Source of the DNA: Streptomyces sp. HUAS CB01
GTDB taxonomy: Bacteria; Actinomycetota; Actinomycetes; Streptomycetales; Streptomycetaceae
Assembly (NCBI RefSeq): GCF_030406905.1
Contig: NZ_CP129137.1
Coordinates: forward strand, 2,855,001-2,919,000
Length of the DNA stretch: 64,000 nt
Direction: 5' to 3'
The position numbers were made by a program, and so were the translations under genes. Positions 19,684-28,116 of this stretch are shown piece by piece. Position 1 is the first letter of the stretch; the number at the start of each line of letters is the position of its first letter. The notes beneath the pieces are model-generated. The model was given only the letters and a program-made list of their open reading frames with translations. It was not told the DNA's origin and made no database searches.

Positions 19684-21560
19684 CACGGGGTCTCCGCGCC
19701 ACTCGTCCTCGCCGTGCAGAACGCCACGGTGAGATCGCGGACGAGGGCCTTGCGCTCGTAGTCGTCGAACTCCACCAGCCCGCGCATCGTGAGCCGTTGC
19801 ACCGTGTCGTCCACCGCGTCGACGACCGAGCTCAGCACGGTGTCCCGGCGCTCGGCCTCCAGAGCCGCGACCCGCCGGCGGCGCATCGCCGCAGCCACCT
19901 CGGGCGCGTACTCGATCCGCGTCGGCTGTGCCGAGAAGACGTCGATCCCGATCGGGGCGCACTCCACCGCGAGCGTCTTCGTCAGGGCGTCGCCGACGGC
20001 CTCGGCGTTGCGGAGCGTCGGGCGCAGCTCGAGCGCGGGACCGCCGCCCGCGGGCGGCGCCGAGGCGTCGGCCGGGAGCTGGGAGAGCACTCGGGCGAGC
20101 GCCGCCTCCACCTGCTCCCTCAGGTACGCCTCGTGGTTGGCGACCCCGAGCACTGCCCGGGCCGTGTCCCTGACCCGCCACACCACGAGGACGACGGCCT
20201 CGAGCGCGGTCCCCTCGGCGTCGACCGCCGGCATGGGGTCGCTGCGCCAGTGCCGCAGGCGTACGTCGACCCGGCGGCGGAGCAGCAGCGGGCTCACCCA
20301 CATGAGGCCGCTGCTGCGGACACTGCCGCGGTACTCGCCGTACAGCGTCAGCACCCACGCGTGGCCGACCCGGCCGCGCGCCAGCCCGCCGAGCGAGAAC
20401 AGCGCGACGGTGAGGGACACGGCGAGCACGCCCCAGTGCACGAACCCGAGCCCGCCGTAGGGGCGTTCGCCCAGTCCGAACAGCGTCGTCACCTCGGGCG
20501 GGAAGGCTCCCGCCCAGTGCAGCACGCCCGCGCAGGCGACGAGGGAGAGGACCCCGGCGAGCAGTGCCGCCCAGCCGGGCAGGACCGGCCCGGGCCGTTC
20601 GATCAACCGGGGGTCGGGCGGCGGGGCGGGCCGTCGGGTGGCCTGGCCGGCGCCCGGCGTGGACCGTCGTCCGGTGGGCGCCACCGGGGGCATGGCGATG
20701 GTGTCGGGGCCGCCGTCGCCGTCGGCGTCCTTGGTCAGCCCGTTCACGCCGAAGGCGCTCCGGCGGTCCTTGACCCTTGCGGCGCCGTCCGGGTTCTCGG
20801 AGGACGGCGCTCCGGTACCGGACGCACCCTGGGCGGACGGTCCTCCGGCGGACGTTCCGTTGAGCGGGCGGGCGGCGCCCGCGCCGGAGGCGGCGTCCGT
20901 GCTCGGGCCCGCTTCGGTCTTCTCCGCGGCGCCCCGCGCGGTGGCCCCGACGGACGCGACGGCGTCCCGGTAGAGCAGATGGACGGGAATGGCGCCGGTG
21001 GTCTCGGTGCCGATGACGACCGTCCGGCGGCCGCCCGCGCCGCTGAACTGCCGCTCGAAGCGCTCGGTCGCGGGCGCGGTGTCGCGGGCGCCGTCGATCC
21101 TGGTCGCGGTCCCCGCGGCATCGGACGGTGCCTCCGGGCGCGGGCCGGCGGAGTCGTCGGTCGCGGTGGCCCCGGGGCCCGCGCCGGACGGGCCGTCCGA
21201 AGGGGGCTCCTGGGCGGGGGCCGGCAGTCCGGCCTCCGTGGGCGCGCCCCGCCCGGGACTGCCGTGCGCGTCGGGGGTGGCGTACGGGCCGGACGTGCTC
21301 CGGGCATCGGGGGTGCCGGGCGCATCGGGCGTGGCGTACGGATCGGGGGTGGCGTACGGGTCGGGGCGGGTCTCGGGAGCGGGGGCGCCGGCGGCTGTGA
21401 CGCCCGTACCGGGAAGCCCCGCGCTGTGCACGGCCACCGACGCGGTGGTCAGCCGGCCGAGCGGGAGAGAAGAACCCGGTGGGTCCTCGGGACAGGGGGT
21501 CGTGGGGGTCACCGCGGTCGCCTCCTCGCGAGGTCGGTGCACATCGGAGTGGTGGGTCAT
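19683..21560 (-). CDS. Membrane SPFH/band-7 protein with long disordered N-terminus
   Basis: A 625-aa protein. About the first 320 residues are low-complexity Ala/Gly/Pro/Thr with short PYATPD-type repeats and no fold signature. Two membrane segments follow (about 330-350 and 373-390). An SPFH/prohibitin-type domain is at roughly 400-600, with LTLYGEYRGSVRSSGLMWVSP at its entry and GIDVFSAQPTRIEYAPEVAAAMRRR near its end. SPFH proteins scaffold membrane microdomains. The ATG at 21560 overlaps the stop of the upstream wall hydrolase by 4 nt (ATGA), which links membrane organisation to wall turnover. The long tail is unusual for the family. Confidence 0.85.
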   Translation of the reverse strand: MTHHSDVHRPREEATAVTPTTPCPEDPPGSSLPLGRLTTASVAVHSAGLPGTGVTAAGAPAPETRPDPYATPDPYATPDAPGTPDARSTSGPYATPDAHGSPGRGAPTEAGLPAPAQEPPSDGPSGAGPGATATDDSAGPRPEAPSDAAGTATRIDGARDTAPATERFERQFSGAGGRRTVVIGTETTGAIPVHLLYRDAVASVGATARGAAEKTEAGPSTDAASGAGAARPLNGTSAGGPSAQGASGTGAPSSENPDGAARVKDRRSAFGVNGLTKDADGDGGPDTIAMPPVAPTGRRSTPGAGQATRRPAPPPDPRLIERPGPVLPGWAALLAGVLSLVACAGVLHWAGAFPPEVTTLFGLGERPYGGLGFVHWGVLAVSLTVALFSLGGLARGRVGHAWVLTLYGEYRGSVRSSGLMWVSPLLLRRRVDVRLRHWRSDPMPAVDAEGTALEAVVLVVWRVRDTARAVLGVANHEAYLREQVEAALARVLSQLPADASAPPAGGGPALELRPTLRNAEAVGDALTKTLAVECAPIGIDVFSAQPTRIEYAPEVAAAMRRRRVAALEAERRDTVLSSVVDAVDDTVQRLTMRGLVEFDDYERKALVRDLTVAFCTARTSGAETP

Positions 21561-23467
21561 GAGAAGAGCCGCCGCCAGGTCTCGGGGCCCGGGTAGCCGT
21601 CGGCCGCCGCGCCGTGCCAGCCCTGTGCGCGCTGGAACGCCTCGACGCTGCGGCGGTCCGCGTCGCCCCAGCGAGGGCCGGGGCGGGAGGAGTAGTGCCT
21701 GCCGAAGCCCCGCTGCACCAACTGCCTGCGGAGCGTGTCCACATGACTGCCGGAGCTGCCGGGGCGGAAGTGGCCGTGGCCGGGGAAGCCCGGCGCGGAA
21801 GCGGTGCCTGCGGGCGCCGCCCTCCGGGGCCCGGCAGGAACGGATCGCACGCCGGGGCCGCGCCCGGCAGGTCCCGCGGCGGGACCGGGCCGGGCGGGAG
21901 CGGCCACGGCGCGGCCGGACGGAGCCGTCCCGGCCGCCGGGAGGGACGCGGCCGGTGCCTGCCGGGACCCCGCGGGCACGGACGCCGCTGGAGTCGAACC
22001 GGACCCACCGGGGGCCGGGACCGACGCCGCCGGTGCGGCCGGCGGCGCCTGTCCCGAACCTGCCGCGGTCGTGCCGGCAGCCGGCGCCGGCCCTCCCGCC
22101 GCCTGCCGGGGCCCGTCGGACGGGGCCGCGACCGCCCCGGGCACGGCCTTCCTGCCGGTCCCGTTCACCAGAAGGCGCCAGGTGTCCGGGCCGGGCATGC
22201 CGTCCGCCTCCGGGCCCGTCCAGCCCTGGGCCCGCTGGAACGCCTGAGTGGCCTGCCGGTGTGCCTCCCCCCAGCGCGACCCCGGGCCGGGCGTCGCGTG
22301 GTTTCCGAAGCCGTACTCCCCCAGCAGCCTGCCGAGCCGGGCGACGTACGCGTTGTCCTCGCCGGGCCCGAAGACTCCCGCACCGGGGAAGAGGATCCCG
22401 CCGTCCCACGCGGTCCCCGCGTCCTCCGCGGGCTGCCCACCCCCGGTGGCCACGCCCTTCAGCGCCTTGTAGCGGTAGGCCACGTACTGGTCGGAGTTGC
22501 TCCAGTAGGCCAGGGGCGTGGTCTGTCTGCGGGTCTTCGGCCTGGCCTGCTCGTAGGCGATGTACTTCGTCCGGGCGCTGTCCGCCCAGCCACCGAAGAG
22601 CGTGACGTGGGAGCCCTTGGACGGATTGCTCAGGTTGTGGAAGAGCAGGATGTCGCCGGGCTGCAGGTCCTTGCGCTCGATGCGCGTGCCGAACTGGGCC
22701 AGGCTGCCCGTCCACTCGTTGCCCGGCAGGTGCCAGGCCATGGAGACGTAGCCCGAGCAGTCCTGCCGGTAGCCGTCCGCCCAGTACCTGCTCATGGAGT
22801 ACGGGACCTTGGCGTTCACCCAGCGCTTCGCCCGGTTCATGATGTCGGCGCGGGCCATCTTGCGCAGACCGGCCGTGCCGGCGGGTCCGGCGATCGGTCC
22901 GCCGTGCAGCGGTCCCTGGCCGCCCTGGGGAGTCTCCGGGTCGGGTCCCGGCTCACGACCGTCCGTACGGAGAGGCCCCACCCGGGCGGGGTGTGCGCCT
23001 CCGGGGCCGGTGGGGGTGCGGTCCCTACCGGCCCGTTCCACCCGCGACCGCGCCGTGGCGGCGGCCCGGGCCTGCTCCGGCCGGGCCCGCCCGGCCCGGG
23101 CGGGGTGCGTGCCCGCCGCCCGGGCCCTGACCGCCCGCGGCGCCGGGGCCGCCTCGTCCGCCTCGTCCGCGTGGACGGCCGTCCCGCCGGGCCGCGCCGC
23201 GGACGGTGCGGCCCCTGGCACGGCGGCCTCCGGCTCGGGCACCGGGGCGCGCCCCGCCGCGGAATCGGCGAGGGCCCCCGTGCCCCCGCCGCTCAGTACC
23301 GCTCCCGCCGCGGTGACCAGTACGAGGGCGCGACGGGCACCGTGCGCGGCCGGGTGGCCGCCGGCGCGCACCGGCAGGGCGCGGGCGCGTTCCCGTCGCT
23401 GCTGGGCGCAGCCCGGGCAGACGCAGTCGCCGGCCGGCTCGTACTCCTCGAACACCGGAACGGACAT
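21557..23467 (-). CDS. NlpC/P60-type wall hydrolase with two peptidoglycan-binding domains
   Basis: A 636-aa protein. The first ~40 residues contain a CVCPGC cysteine pair, followed by a hydrophobic segment (VLVTAAGAVLSGGGTGALA), so the start region is not a plain signal peptide. An Arg/Ala-rich linker leads to a papain-like amidase domain with Cys ~233 (DCSGYVSMAW) and a His in SHVTLFGGW. Two helical peptidoglycan-binding repeats follow (about 364-432 and 565-636, each with WG(E/D)A.R and AFQRAQGW), separated by an Ala/Pro linker. The ATG at 23467 has GGAGGGG 6 nt upstream. It is coupled to the SPFH gene by an ATGA overlap. Confidence 0.85.
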   Translation of the reverse strand: MSVPVFEEYEPAGDCVCPGCAQQRRERARALPVRAGGHPAAHGARRALVLVTAAGAVLSGGGTGALADSAAGRAPVPEPEAAVPGAAPSAARPGGTAVHADEADEAAPAPRAVRARAAGTHPARAGRARPEQARAAATARSRVERAGRDRTPTGPGGAHPARVGPLRTDGREPGPDPETPQGGQGPLHGGPIAGPAGTAGLRKMARADIMNRAKRWVNAKVPYSMSRYWADGYRQDCSGYVSMAWHLPGNEWTGSLAQFGTRIERKDLQPGDILLFHNLSNPSKGSHVTLFGGWADSARTKYIAYEQARPKTRRQTTPLAYWSNSDQYVAYRYKALKGVATGGGQPAEDAGTAWDGGILFPGAGVFGPGEDNAYVARLGRLLGEYGFGNHATPGPGSRWGEAHRQATQAFQRAQGWTGPEADGMPGPDTWRLLVNGTGRKAVPGAVAAPSDGPRQAAGGPAPAAGTTAAGSGQAPPAAPAASVPAPGGSGSTPAASVPAGSRQAPAASLPAAGTAPSGRAVAAPARPGPAAGPAGRGPGVRSVPAGPRRAAPAGTASAPGFPGHGHFRPGSSGSHVDTLRRQLVQRGFGRHYSSRPGPRWGDADRRSVEAFQRAQGWHGAAADGYPGPETWRRLFS

Positions 23468-23620
23468 CCCGTACCCCTCCAGATCCACCACGCTCTTCCG
23501 TCATGACAAATCGCATTTTGACGGAGCAAAGCGAAAAAACGACCATCCGACAGGCCGGAACGCGCAAGGAAATGGTCAGGAGCATCGCCGGGGGTCCGGT
23601 AGAGTTCTCCAGGTCAGCAG

Positions 23621-23694
23621 GCGCCGCTAGCTCAGTTGGTTAGAGCAGCTGACTCTTAATCAGCGGGTCCGGGGTTCGAGTCCCTGGCGGCGCA
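23621..23694 (+). tRNA. tRNA-Lys (anticodon CTT), second identical copy
   Basis: Base-for-base the same 74-nt cloverleaf as at 14006-14079, with anticodon CTT. The sequences around the two genes differ, so only the gene itself is repeated. Confidence 0.97.
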
Positions 23695-23716
23695 CAAGCG
23701 ATCAGTTCGCTGACCT

Positions 23717-23743
23717 GGGCGTCCTCGGTTTCCGAGGACGCCC
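23717..23743 (+). terminator. Terminator after the second tRNA-Lys
   Basis: GGGCGTCCTCGG (23717-23728) pairs perfectly with CCGAGGACGCCC (23732-23743) around a 3-nt loop, followed by TTCT. Confidence 0.85.
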
Positions 23744-23876
23744 TTCTGCATGCGTGCGCGATCCCCGTCGGGCGCGGGACCGCCGGTTCCCAGAGATCCT
23801 CGGACGGCCGCCGGCCGGACGAGGCGGACCCGCGTGCGGCATAGACTCGGACTCGCCCGTACGCGTCACCCCGTCC

Positions 23877-24389
23877 CACGGCAGGGAGAATCCACCGCGT
23901 GGCCAACGCACTGCAGGAATTGGTGAAGAGCCGGCTGGAGCAGCAGGGCTGGTCCTACGGCGACGTGGCCCGGCGGGGCGGCATCCCGCGATCCACCGTG
24001 CACCACCTGGCCACCGCCGGACCGCTCACCCGCATGCCCCAGCAGGCCACCCTCGAGGGCCTGGCCAGAGGACTGGAACTACCCCTCGACACGGTACGCA
24101 GAGCCGCCGCCGAAGCCTGCGGGATCCACCTCTACTTCGAGGAGACGCCCGGCACCACCGCCGACCCCGAGGTCGCCACCCTCATCGCCAGCGTCCAGCG
24201 ACTGTCCCCCGCCGACCTCCGCCACGTCACCGCACTCGTCGAATCCCTCCTCCGCAACACCCGCACCACCGGCACAGACACAGACACCGGCACCGGCACC
24301 GGCACCGGCACGGACGCCGACACCACCCGGGAAACCGGCACCGACCCCGCGACCGCCCCCGACTGAAACCCACCCCGCACCGTCATCGG
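23877..24389 (+). repeat. Inverted repeat A, copy 1 (513 bp)
   Basis: Near-identical, inverted counterpart at 30904-31416, also 513 bp. Each copy contains a whole HTH regulator gene plus about 22 bp on either side (from CACGGCAGG to CGTCATCGG). The differences I see are mainly in the 3' microsatellite. Confidence 0.9.
23899..24366 (+). CDS. Small XRE-type helix-turn-helix regulator, copy 1
   Basis: A 155-aa protein with an N-terminal HTH (residues ~1-65; VARRGGIPRSTVHHLA is the likely recognition region). A middle segment, DPEVATLIASVQRLSPADLRHV, is typical of small Streptomyces XRE regulators. A Thr/Asp/Gly tail is encoded by a 6-bp repeat (CCGGCA)n. It starts at GTG 23899; GGGAG lies about 10 nt upstream. 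An almost identical protein is encoded in opposite orientation at 30927-31394; one core difference is Val to Ala in the SYGDVARR segment. The duplicate pair brackets the peptide cassette. Confidence 0.85.
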   Translation: MANALQELVKSRLEQQGWSYGDVARRGGIPRSTVHHLATAGPLTRMPQQATLEGLARGLELPLDTVRRAAAEACGIHLYFEETPGTTADPEVATLIASVQRLSPADLRHVTALVESLLRNTRTTGTDTDTGTGTGTGTDADTTRETGTDPATAPD

Positions 24390-24399
24390 ACTCCCGCGG

Positions 24400-24648
24400 T
24401 CACCGATCGCTCAGGATCCGCAGCCAGCCGATCACGGCGTTCACCGTCTGGTAGTCGAGCTCGGCGATCCGGGCGACGGCACGGGTGTCGGTCAGCCGCA
24501 CGGGGACGCATGCCGCGTCCAGCGCGCAGTGCAGCATCACCTGGTGCGCCTGCGTCGCCGGCAGGTCCTCCCCCACCCGCAGGTAGGGGCGCAGGTACCC
24601 GGAGATGGGCAGCGGCGGTGTCGGGAACGTCGGATATTCCATGCTCAT
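24400..24648 (-). CDS. Hypothetical small protein
   Basis: An 82-aa frame with a coherent sequence: a Pro-rich start (TFPTPPLPISGYLRPY), one Cys pair around HCALDAACVPVRL, and a helical end (ELDYQTVNAVIGWLRIL). It looks coding rather than random, but I recognise no family. It lies between inverted repeat A and the IS3 remnant, 19 nt downstream of the truncated orfB. No clear ribosome site is seen, so ATG 24642 is an equally possible start. Confidence 0.5.
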   Translation of the reverse strand: MSMEYPTFPTPPLPISGYLRPYLRVGEDLPATQAHQVMLHCALDAACVPVRLTDTRAVARIAELDYQTVNAVIGWLRILSDR

Positions 24649-24667
24649 GGTCGGATCGCTCTCTCGT

Positions 24668-25017
24668 TCAGGTCCGAAACCTCGAAGGAGTCGGCCGGGT
24701 ACGTCGCCGCTCGCCTGCGGAGAGTCCCTGGATCCCGGCCCGGCGCATGAGGAGCTGCACCGTTCCGTGGCTGACCGCGATGCCGTGGCGCGAGGTCAGT
24801 TCGTCGTGGATGCGCCGGTATCCATAGGTCCCGCGCGAGGCGGCATGGATGGCGGTGATGACTTCGGTGAGCCAGGAGTGGCGGACGGAACGCGCGGAGG
24901 GAGGACGGGAACGCCAGGAGAAGTACCCCGACTCGGTCACTCCCAGGACGCTCGTGGCGATCCGCACGGGCAGGCCGTCGTGGGCCATCACGCGTACTGC
25001 CTCGAATCGTCTTTTGG
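24668..25017 (-). pseudogene. Truncated IS3-family transposase OrfB
   Basis: The frame opens after the slippery run with KRRFEAVRVMAHDGLPVRIA. It includes the HTH_21 segment SRGTYGYRRIHDELTSRHGI. It stops after ERRRTRPTPSRFRT at 24668. A full OrfB is ~280 aa and carries the DDE integrase core; none of that is left here, so the element cannot move itself. Confidence 0.8.
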
Positions 25018-25281
25018 GGACGTCGCGTCCCGCAGCAGTTCGGTCGCGCGCCGGAGGACGGCGACTTCGGTCTCCAGTTCCGTGATGCGTCTGCGCGCGG
25101 CCCCGAGTTCGCTCTCCGTGTCGGGGAAGAACCGCTGGTGCCGCAGTTGCGGCAGGTACCTGCGCCGCCACTGGTAGAGCGTCCGCTCGCTGAGGCCGAG
25201 GTCGACCGCGACCTTCTTCACGGGCTCGCCCACGGCCAGCAGGTCGAGGGCACGACGACGCACCTCGGGTGGGTAACTCAT
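24988..25281 (-). CDS. IS3-family transposase OrfA
   Basis: A 97-aa DNA-binding subunit. The HTH at ~8-45 (RRRALDLLAVGEPVKKVAVDLGLSERTLYQWRRRY, in parts) is followed by a leucine-zipper-like helix (ITELETEVAVLRRATELLRDA). The GGAGG ribosome site lies in a 14-bp palindrome (25290-25303, GTCCTCCGGAGGAC). A CCCCAAAAG slippery run at about 25011-25019 allows -1 frameshifting into orfB, as in other IS3 elements. Confidence 0.85.
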   Translation of the reverse strand: MSYPPEVRRRALDLLAVGEPVKKVAVDLGLSERTLYQWRRRYLPQLRHQRFFPDTESELGAARRRITELETEVAVLRRATELLRDATSPKDDSRQYA

Positions 25282-25318
25282 GGATGGTGGTCCTCCGGAG
25301 GACTGGAGACGGGTGCAC

Positions 25319-25351
25319 CTGCCGGCCCGGGGACGGGTCCCGGGCCGGCAG
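25319..25351. terminator. Strong perfect hairpin between the secreted-protein gene and the IS remnant
   Basis: CTGCCGGCCCGGG (25319-25331) pairs perfectly with CCCGGGCCGGCAG (25339-25351), a 13-bp stem with a 7-nt loop. It lies 121 nt beyond the end of the minus-strand peptide operon. Confidence 0.7.
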
Positions 25352-25415
25352 GCGGTGGGGGTTCGGTGCGGAAGGGCACCGGGGCACGGCCTCGTCGACG
25401 GGGCGCCCAGTGCGT

Positions 25416-25466
25416 GTTGCGGAAGTCCCTCCTGGCCCGGCGGGCGGACGGAGCCGCTTCCGCAAC
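25416..25466 (-). terminator. Long hairpin directly after the peptide operon
   Basis: GTTGCGGAAG (25416-25425) and CTTCCGCAAC (25457-25466) are perfect complements flanking a 31-nt GC-rich loop. The structure ends 5 nt before the stop of the secreted-protein gene at 25472. Confidence 0.55.
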
Positions 25467-25471
25467 CCGCC

Positions 25472-26158
25472 CTAGTCGATGTGGCGCCGCAGCGTGACGG
25501 TGGGCCGGAAGCCCTGCAGCGGGCTGACCGCCTCCCCGCGGGGTGCGGCCGCCACCGCTCCCCTGAGCAGGGTGACGACCTCGGCGGCCAGGGAGTCCGC
25601 GCGGGCCTCGACGGTGCTGATCGGCTCGCGGCTGCGCTCCAGCTCGCCCAGCCGCCGTTCGAGCCGCGCGAGTTCGTTCCGGACCGGGCGGCTCAGCGTG
25701 AACGAGTACGGGGTCGACACGATGAACTGGTAGGCGCCGGCGAACGTCTGGCAGCCCTCGCAGTGGTCGTTGACCGCACGGCTGGTGTTCGCGGCGTTGA
25801 GGCGCGTGATCGTGCCGGTCACGGTGACGACCTGGAAGGACAGTGCGACCGAGCGGCACGGCCTGTCGAGGGAGCAGCCCGCGGAGCGGGCGACCGCCCT
25901 GTTGCGCGCGCCGACGCCGAGCCGCGTTCCGAGTTCGTGGACCGCGAACTCGTCGTCGTAGTCGACGCGGTTCGCGGGGCCGGCGTTCGCGTGCGCTTCG
26001 TCCACCGCGATGCCGACGTAGCGGTTGCCGGTCGACGCGGACGATGCGGCTCCGGCCGGGCTCGCCGTGGCGAAGCCGGCCGTGCAGGCGGCGACGAGCA
26101 TGCCCAGCCGTGCGACTCTGCGGCCGCCGTGGCCATGGCGTGGTTTTCGGTGCGTCAC
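25472..26158 (-). CDS. Secreted protein with two cysteine pairs, last gene of the peptide cassette
   Basis: A 228-aa protein with a clear Sec signal (Arg/Lys-rich start, then LGMLVAACTAGFATASPAGA). The mature part has four cysteines in two pairs, SAGCSLDRPC and DHCEGCQTF, which could form disulfides outside the cell. A helical region follows (RNELARLERRLGELERS). The stretch NAANTSRAVNDHCEGCQTFA resembles the C-terminal half of the small peptides encoded upstream (NESLAANV...AAS.A.QSI). The GTG start at 26158 has AAGGAG 7 nt upstream. It is 51 nt downstream of the metalloprotease gene and almost certainly in the same operon. No known family is recognised; it may be a partner or distant relative of the peptides. 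Confidence 0.75.
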   Translation of the reverse strand: MTHRKPRHGHGGRRVARLGMLVAACTAGFATASPAGAASSASTGNRYVGIAVDEAHANAGPANRVDYDDEFAVHELGTRLGVGARNRAVARSAGCSLDRPCRSVALSFQVVTVTGTITRLNAANTSRAVNDHCEGCQTFAGAYQFIVSTPYSFTLSRPVRNELARLERRLGELERSREPISTVEARADSLAAEVVTLLRGAVAAAPRGEAVSPLQGFRPTVTLRRHID

Positions 26159-26209
26159 TGAGTGCTCCTTTGCGGACGTACGGGGGGATCGGAGGCCGGG
26201 CCGGCGGGC

Positions 26210-28051
26210 CTACGGCTCCTCCGTCGCGCTCTGCGACTCCGAAGGGGTCGCCGAGGGCGAAGGGGATCCGGACTGCGTGGCGCTCGGCGTCGGCGAGGTG
26301 CTGGGACTGGCCGAAGGTGACGCCGAGGTCCGGCTCGGACTCGGGGTCGGGCTCGTCGGTCCGGGTGTCGGCACGTCCCTGACGGGGCTCGCGGACGGGG
26401 AGCCGCCGACGGTGGCGGCCGGACCGGAGGGGCTGCTCCCGGCGGTGGCGGTGGCGGTGGCCGCGAGGGTCTCGGACGGCGGGCCGCTGAGGACGGCCGG
26501 GTCCGGAGTGGCGGGGGCGGGCCGCTCCTCGGCCGGGGCCGCCGCCGGTGGACGGACCGTGGGGACGCCGGGCTGGAGGATGGGGGCGATGGGCGGCTGC
26601 CTCGGCAACGGCTCCGGGGTCATGCCGGTCAGCCACGCCGCGCAGAGCGCGCCCGCCCCCACCGCCAACCCGCCCCAGATGGCCACCCGCAGCCGGGTGT
26701 TGCCCTCCGTGGCCCGGGCGATGACCTTCACGAGCCGCCCCACCAGGCGTACGGCGAGGTAGGTCGCCCCGGCGAGGGGGCAGACGAGCATGAAACTTCC
26801 GACGACCCCGACGAGGCCGGCGGAGACCTGACCGTCGGCGAAGGCCGACCAGGTACCGGACACCTGCTCCGCCAGTGAGCGCAGGCTCGTGCCGAGAAGG
26901 CGGGGAAGGTTCCACAGGACGTAGCCGAGTTCGGCGACGATCAGCGGCACCATGGTCACGACCCAGCCGGTGACCATGATCCTCGCGGGGCGCTTGAGTC
27001 CGGCCACCTCCGGGGACAACGGACGTCCCGGCAGCATGGACCGGAGGATGGGCTTGATCTTCCCGAAGAGGTCGGGGATTCCCGCGAGGTCTCCGAGAAT
27101 GTAGTAGCCGTCCAGCCGGACCACCGGCAGCAGCTGCTCCAGGATCTCGAAGTGCACGAGGTAGATCGCTGCGAGGAAGAGCGGCTGGCCCGTGAGGACG
27201 TACGCCAGTGCGAGCCCCAGCACGAAGACGATGTTGAAGTAGATCCCGCCCAGGTCGGTCCGGATCCGGCCGGCCCGCCCGATGCGGTAGACGTCGGTGA
27301 CCTCGGTGTACATCGAGGGCCAGATCAGGAAGAGGCCGCAACCGATGCTGCCCGGTCGCGCGCCGCCGTACCTGCAGGCCGAGGCGTGGCCGAATTCGTG
27401 GAAGACCAGCGAGGCCACGATCAGCACGAAGACGGCGAGCATCAGAACCGGTTGCTCCAGCACCTGCAGCACCGGCGCGATGGCCCCGTGGACGGCGAAC
27501 AGCCAGATGTCCACGCAGAGCGCCGCGGCCAGCACCAGGATCACGACCGGAGGCCGGTGCAGCCAGGCGAGCGCCTTGGCGATGCGGGCCACCTGCCGCT
27601 CGCGGAAGATCACCCGATGGCCCTTGAGGACGAGCAGGAGGTCGGTGGTGGGACCGGCCACCTGGTCGCTCTCCTGTCCGAAGGGGACGGTGATGCCGAG
27701 CGGTTCGAGCTTCTGCTCGATGAGGTACTCGACGTTGTCTGCGCTGACCTCCCGTCCGTAGCGTCCACTCACCCGGTGCGAGACGGTCTCGGTGTTCCGT
27801 ACGCCGTCGATGGCCTCGGCCACCAGATAGAGCAGCCGCGAGAGCTGGACGACCTGCCCGTCCCCCCGGCGCACCAGGTACTTGCGCTCGGTGGAGCCGG
27901 ATCCCTGGTACTCGCCGAGGAACTGGAGTCCCGCGCCGAGGCGCGGAACGGGGAACAGGGTCTCCGTGTACTCGTACGGGGGAGCCGTGTCGCCCGTTTC
28001 GCAGGCCGCCGCCCCCACGGGACCAGGGTGGACCTTCTGGCTTTTGGTCAC
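26210..28051 (-). CDS. Site-2-type intramembrane zinc metalloprotease with PqqD/RRE-like N-terminus
   Basis: A 613-aa membrane protein of the M50 (putative peptide zinc metalloprotease) type. Residues ~35-125 form a small winged-helix-like region (LVRRGDGQVVQLSRLLYLVAEAI onwards, in parts) resembling PqqD / RiPP recognition elements. The zinc site is HEFGH at 218-222 in a membrane helix, and the third ligand motif LDG is at 313-315, so the active site is complete. About ten hydrophobic segments cover 165-500. The final ~120 residues are a Ser/Pro/Thr-rich tail. It starts at GTG 28051, 65 nt after the last of four tandem peptide genes. The natural inference is that it cleaves or matures those peptides at the membrane. 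The overall form recalls daptide MpaP-type proteases, but no daptide modification enzymes are present. Confidence 0.85.
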   Translation of the reverse strand: MTKSQKVHPGPVGAAACETGDTAPPYEYTETLFPVPRLGAGLQFLGEYQGSGSTERKYLVRRGDGQVVQLSRLLYLVAEAIDGVRNTETVSHRVSGRYGREVSADNVEYLIEQKLEPLGITVPFGQESDQVAGPTTDLLLVLKGHRVIFRERQVARIAKALAWLHRPPVVILVLAAALCVDIWLFAVHGAIAPVLQVLEQPVLMLAVFVLIVASLVFHEFGHASACRYGGARPGSIGCGLFLIWPSMYTEVTDVYRIGRAGRIRTDLGGIYFNIVFVLGLALAYVLTGQPLFLAAIYLVHFEILEQLLPVVRLDGYYILGDLAGIPDLFGKIKPILRSMLPGRPLSPEVAGLKRPARIMVTGWVVTMVPLIVAELGYVLWNLPRLLGTSLRSLAEQVSGTWSAFADGQVSAGLVGVVGSFMLVCPLAGATYLAVRLVGRLVKVIARATEGNTRLRVAIWGGLAVGAGALCAAWLTGMTPEPLPRQPPIAPILQPGVPTVRPPAAAPAEERPAPATPDPAVLSGPPSETLAATATATAGSSPSGPAATVGGSPSASPVRDVPTPGPTSPTPSPSRTSASPSASPSTSPTPSATQSGSPSPSATPSESQSATEEP

Positions 28052-28116
28052 CGTCCTGCTCTTCCTCCCGGAGCGGGCCGCGCCTCCAGGAACGCGGCCC
28101 GCACGTCCGGGCGTTG

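Larger units (their letters stand above)
24668..25281 (-). mobile_element. IS3-family insertion sequence remnant
   Basis: An intact orfA (24988-25281) is followed by only the first ~115 codons of orfB, with a -1 frameshift signal between them. The DDE catalytic half of the transposase is absent. I could not identify terminal inverted repeats. It lies just inside the left copy of inverted repeat A, next to the peptide cassette. Confidence 0.85.

Noticed and set aside
23621..23694. tRNA duplication as an integrative-element att pair
   Set aside because: Both copies are full genes with own terminators; no integrase, excisionase or replication genes lie between or beside them.
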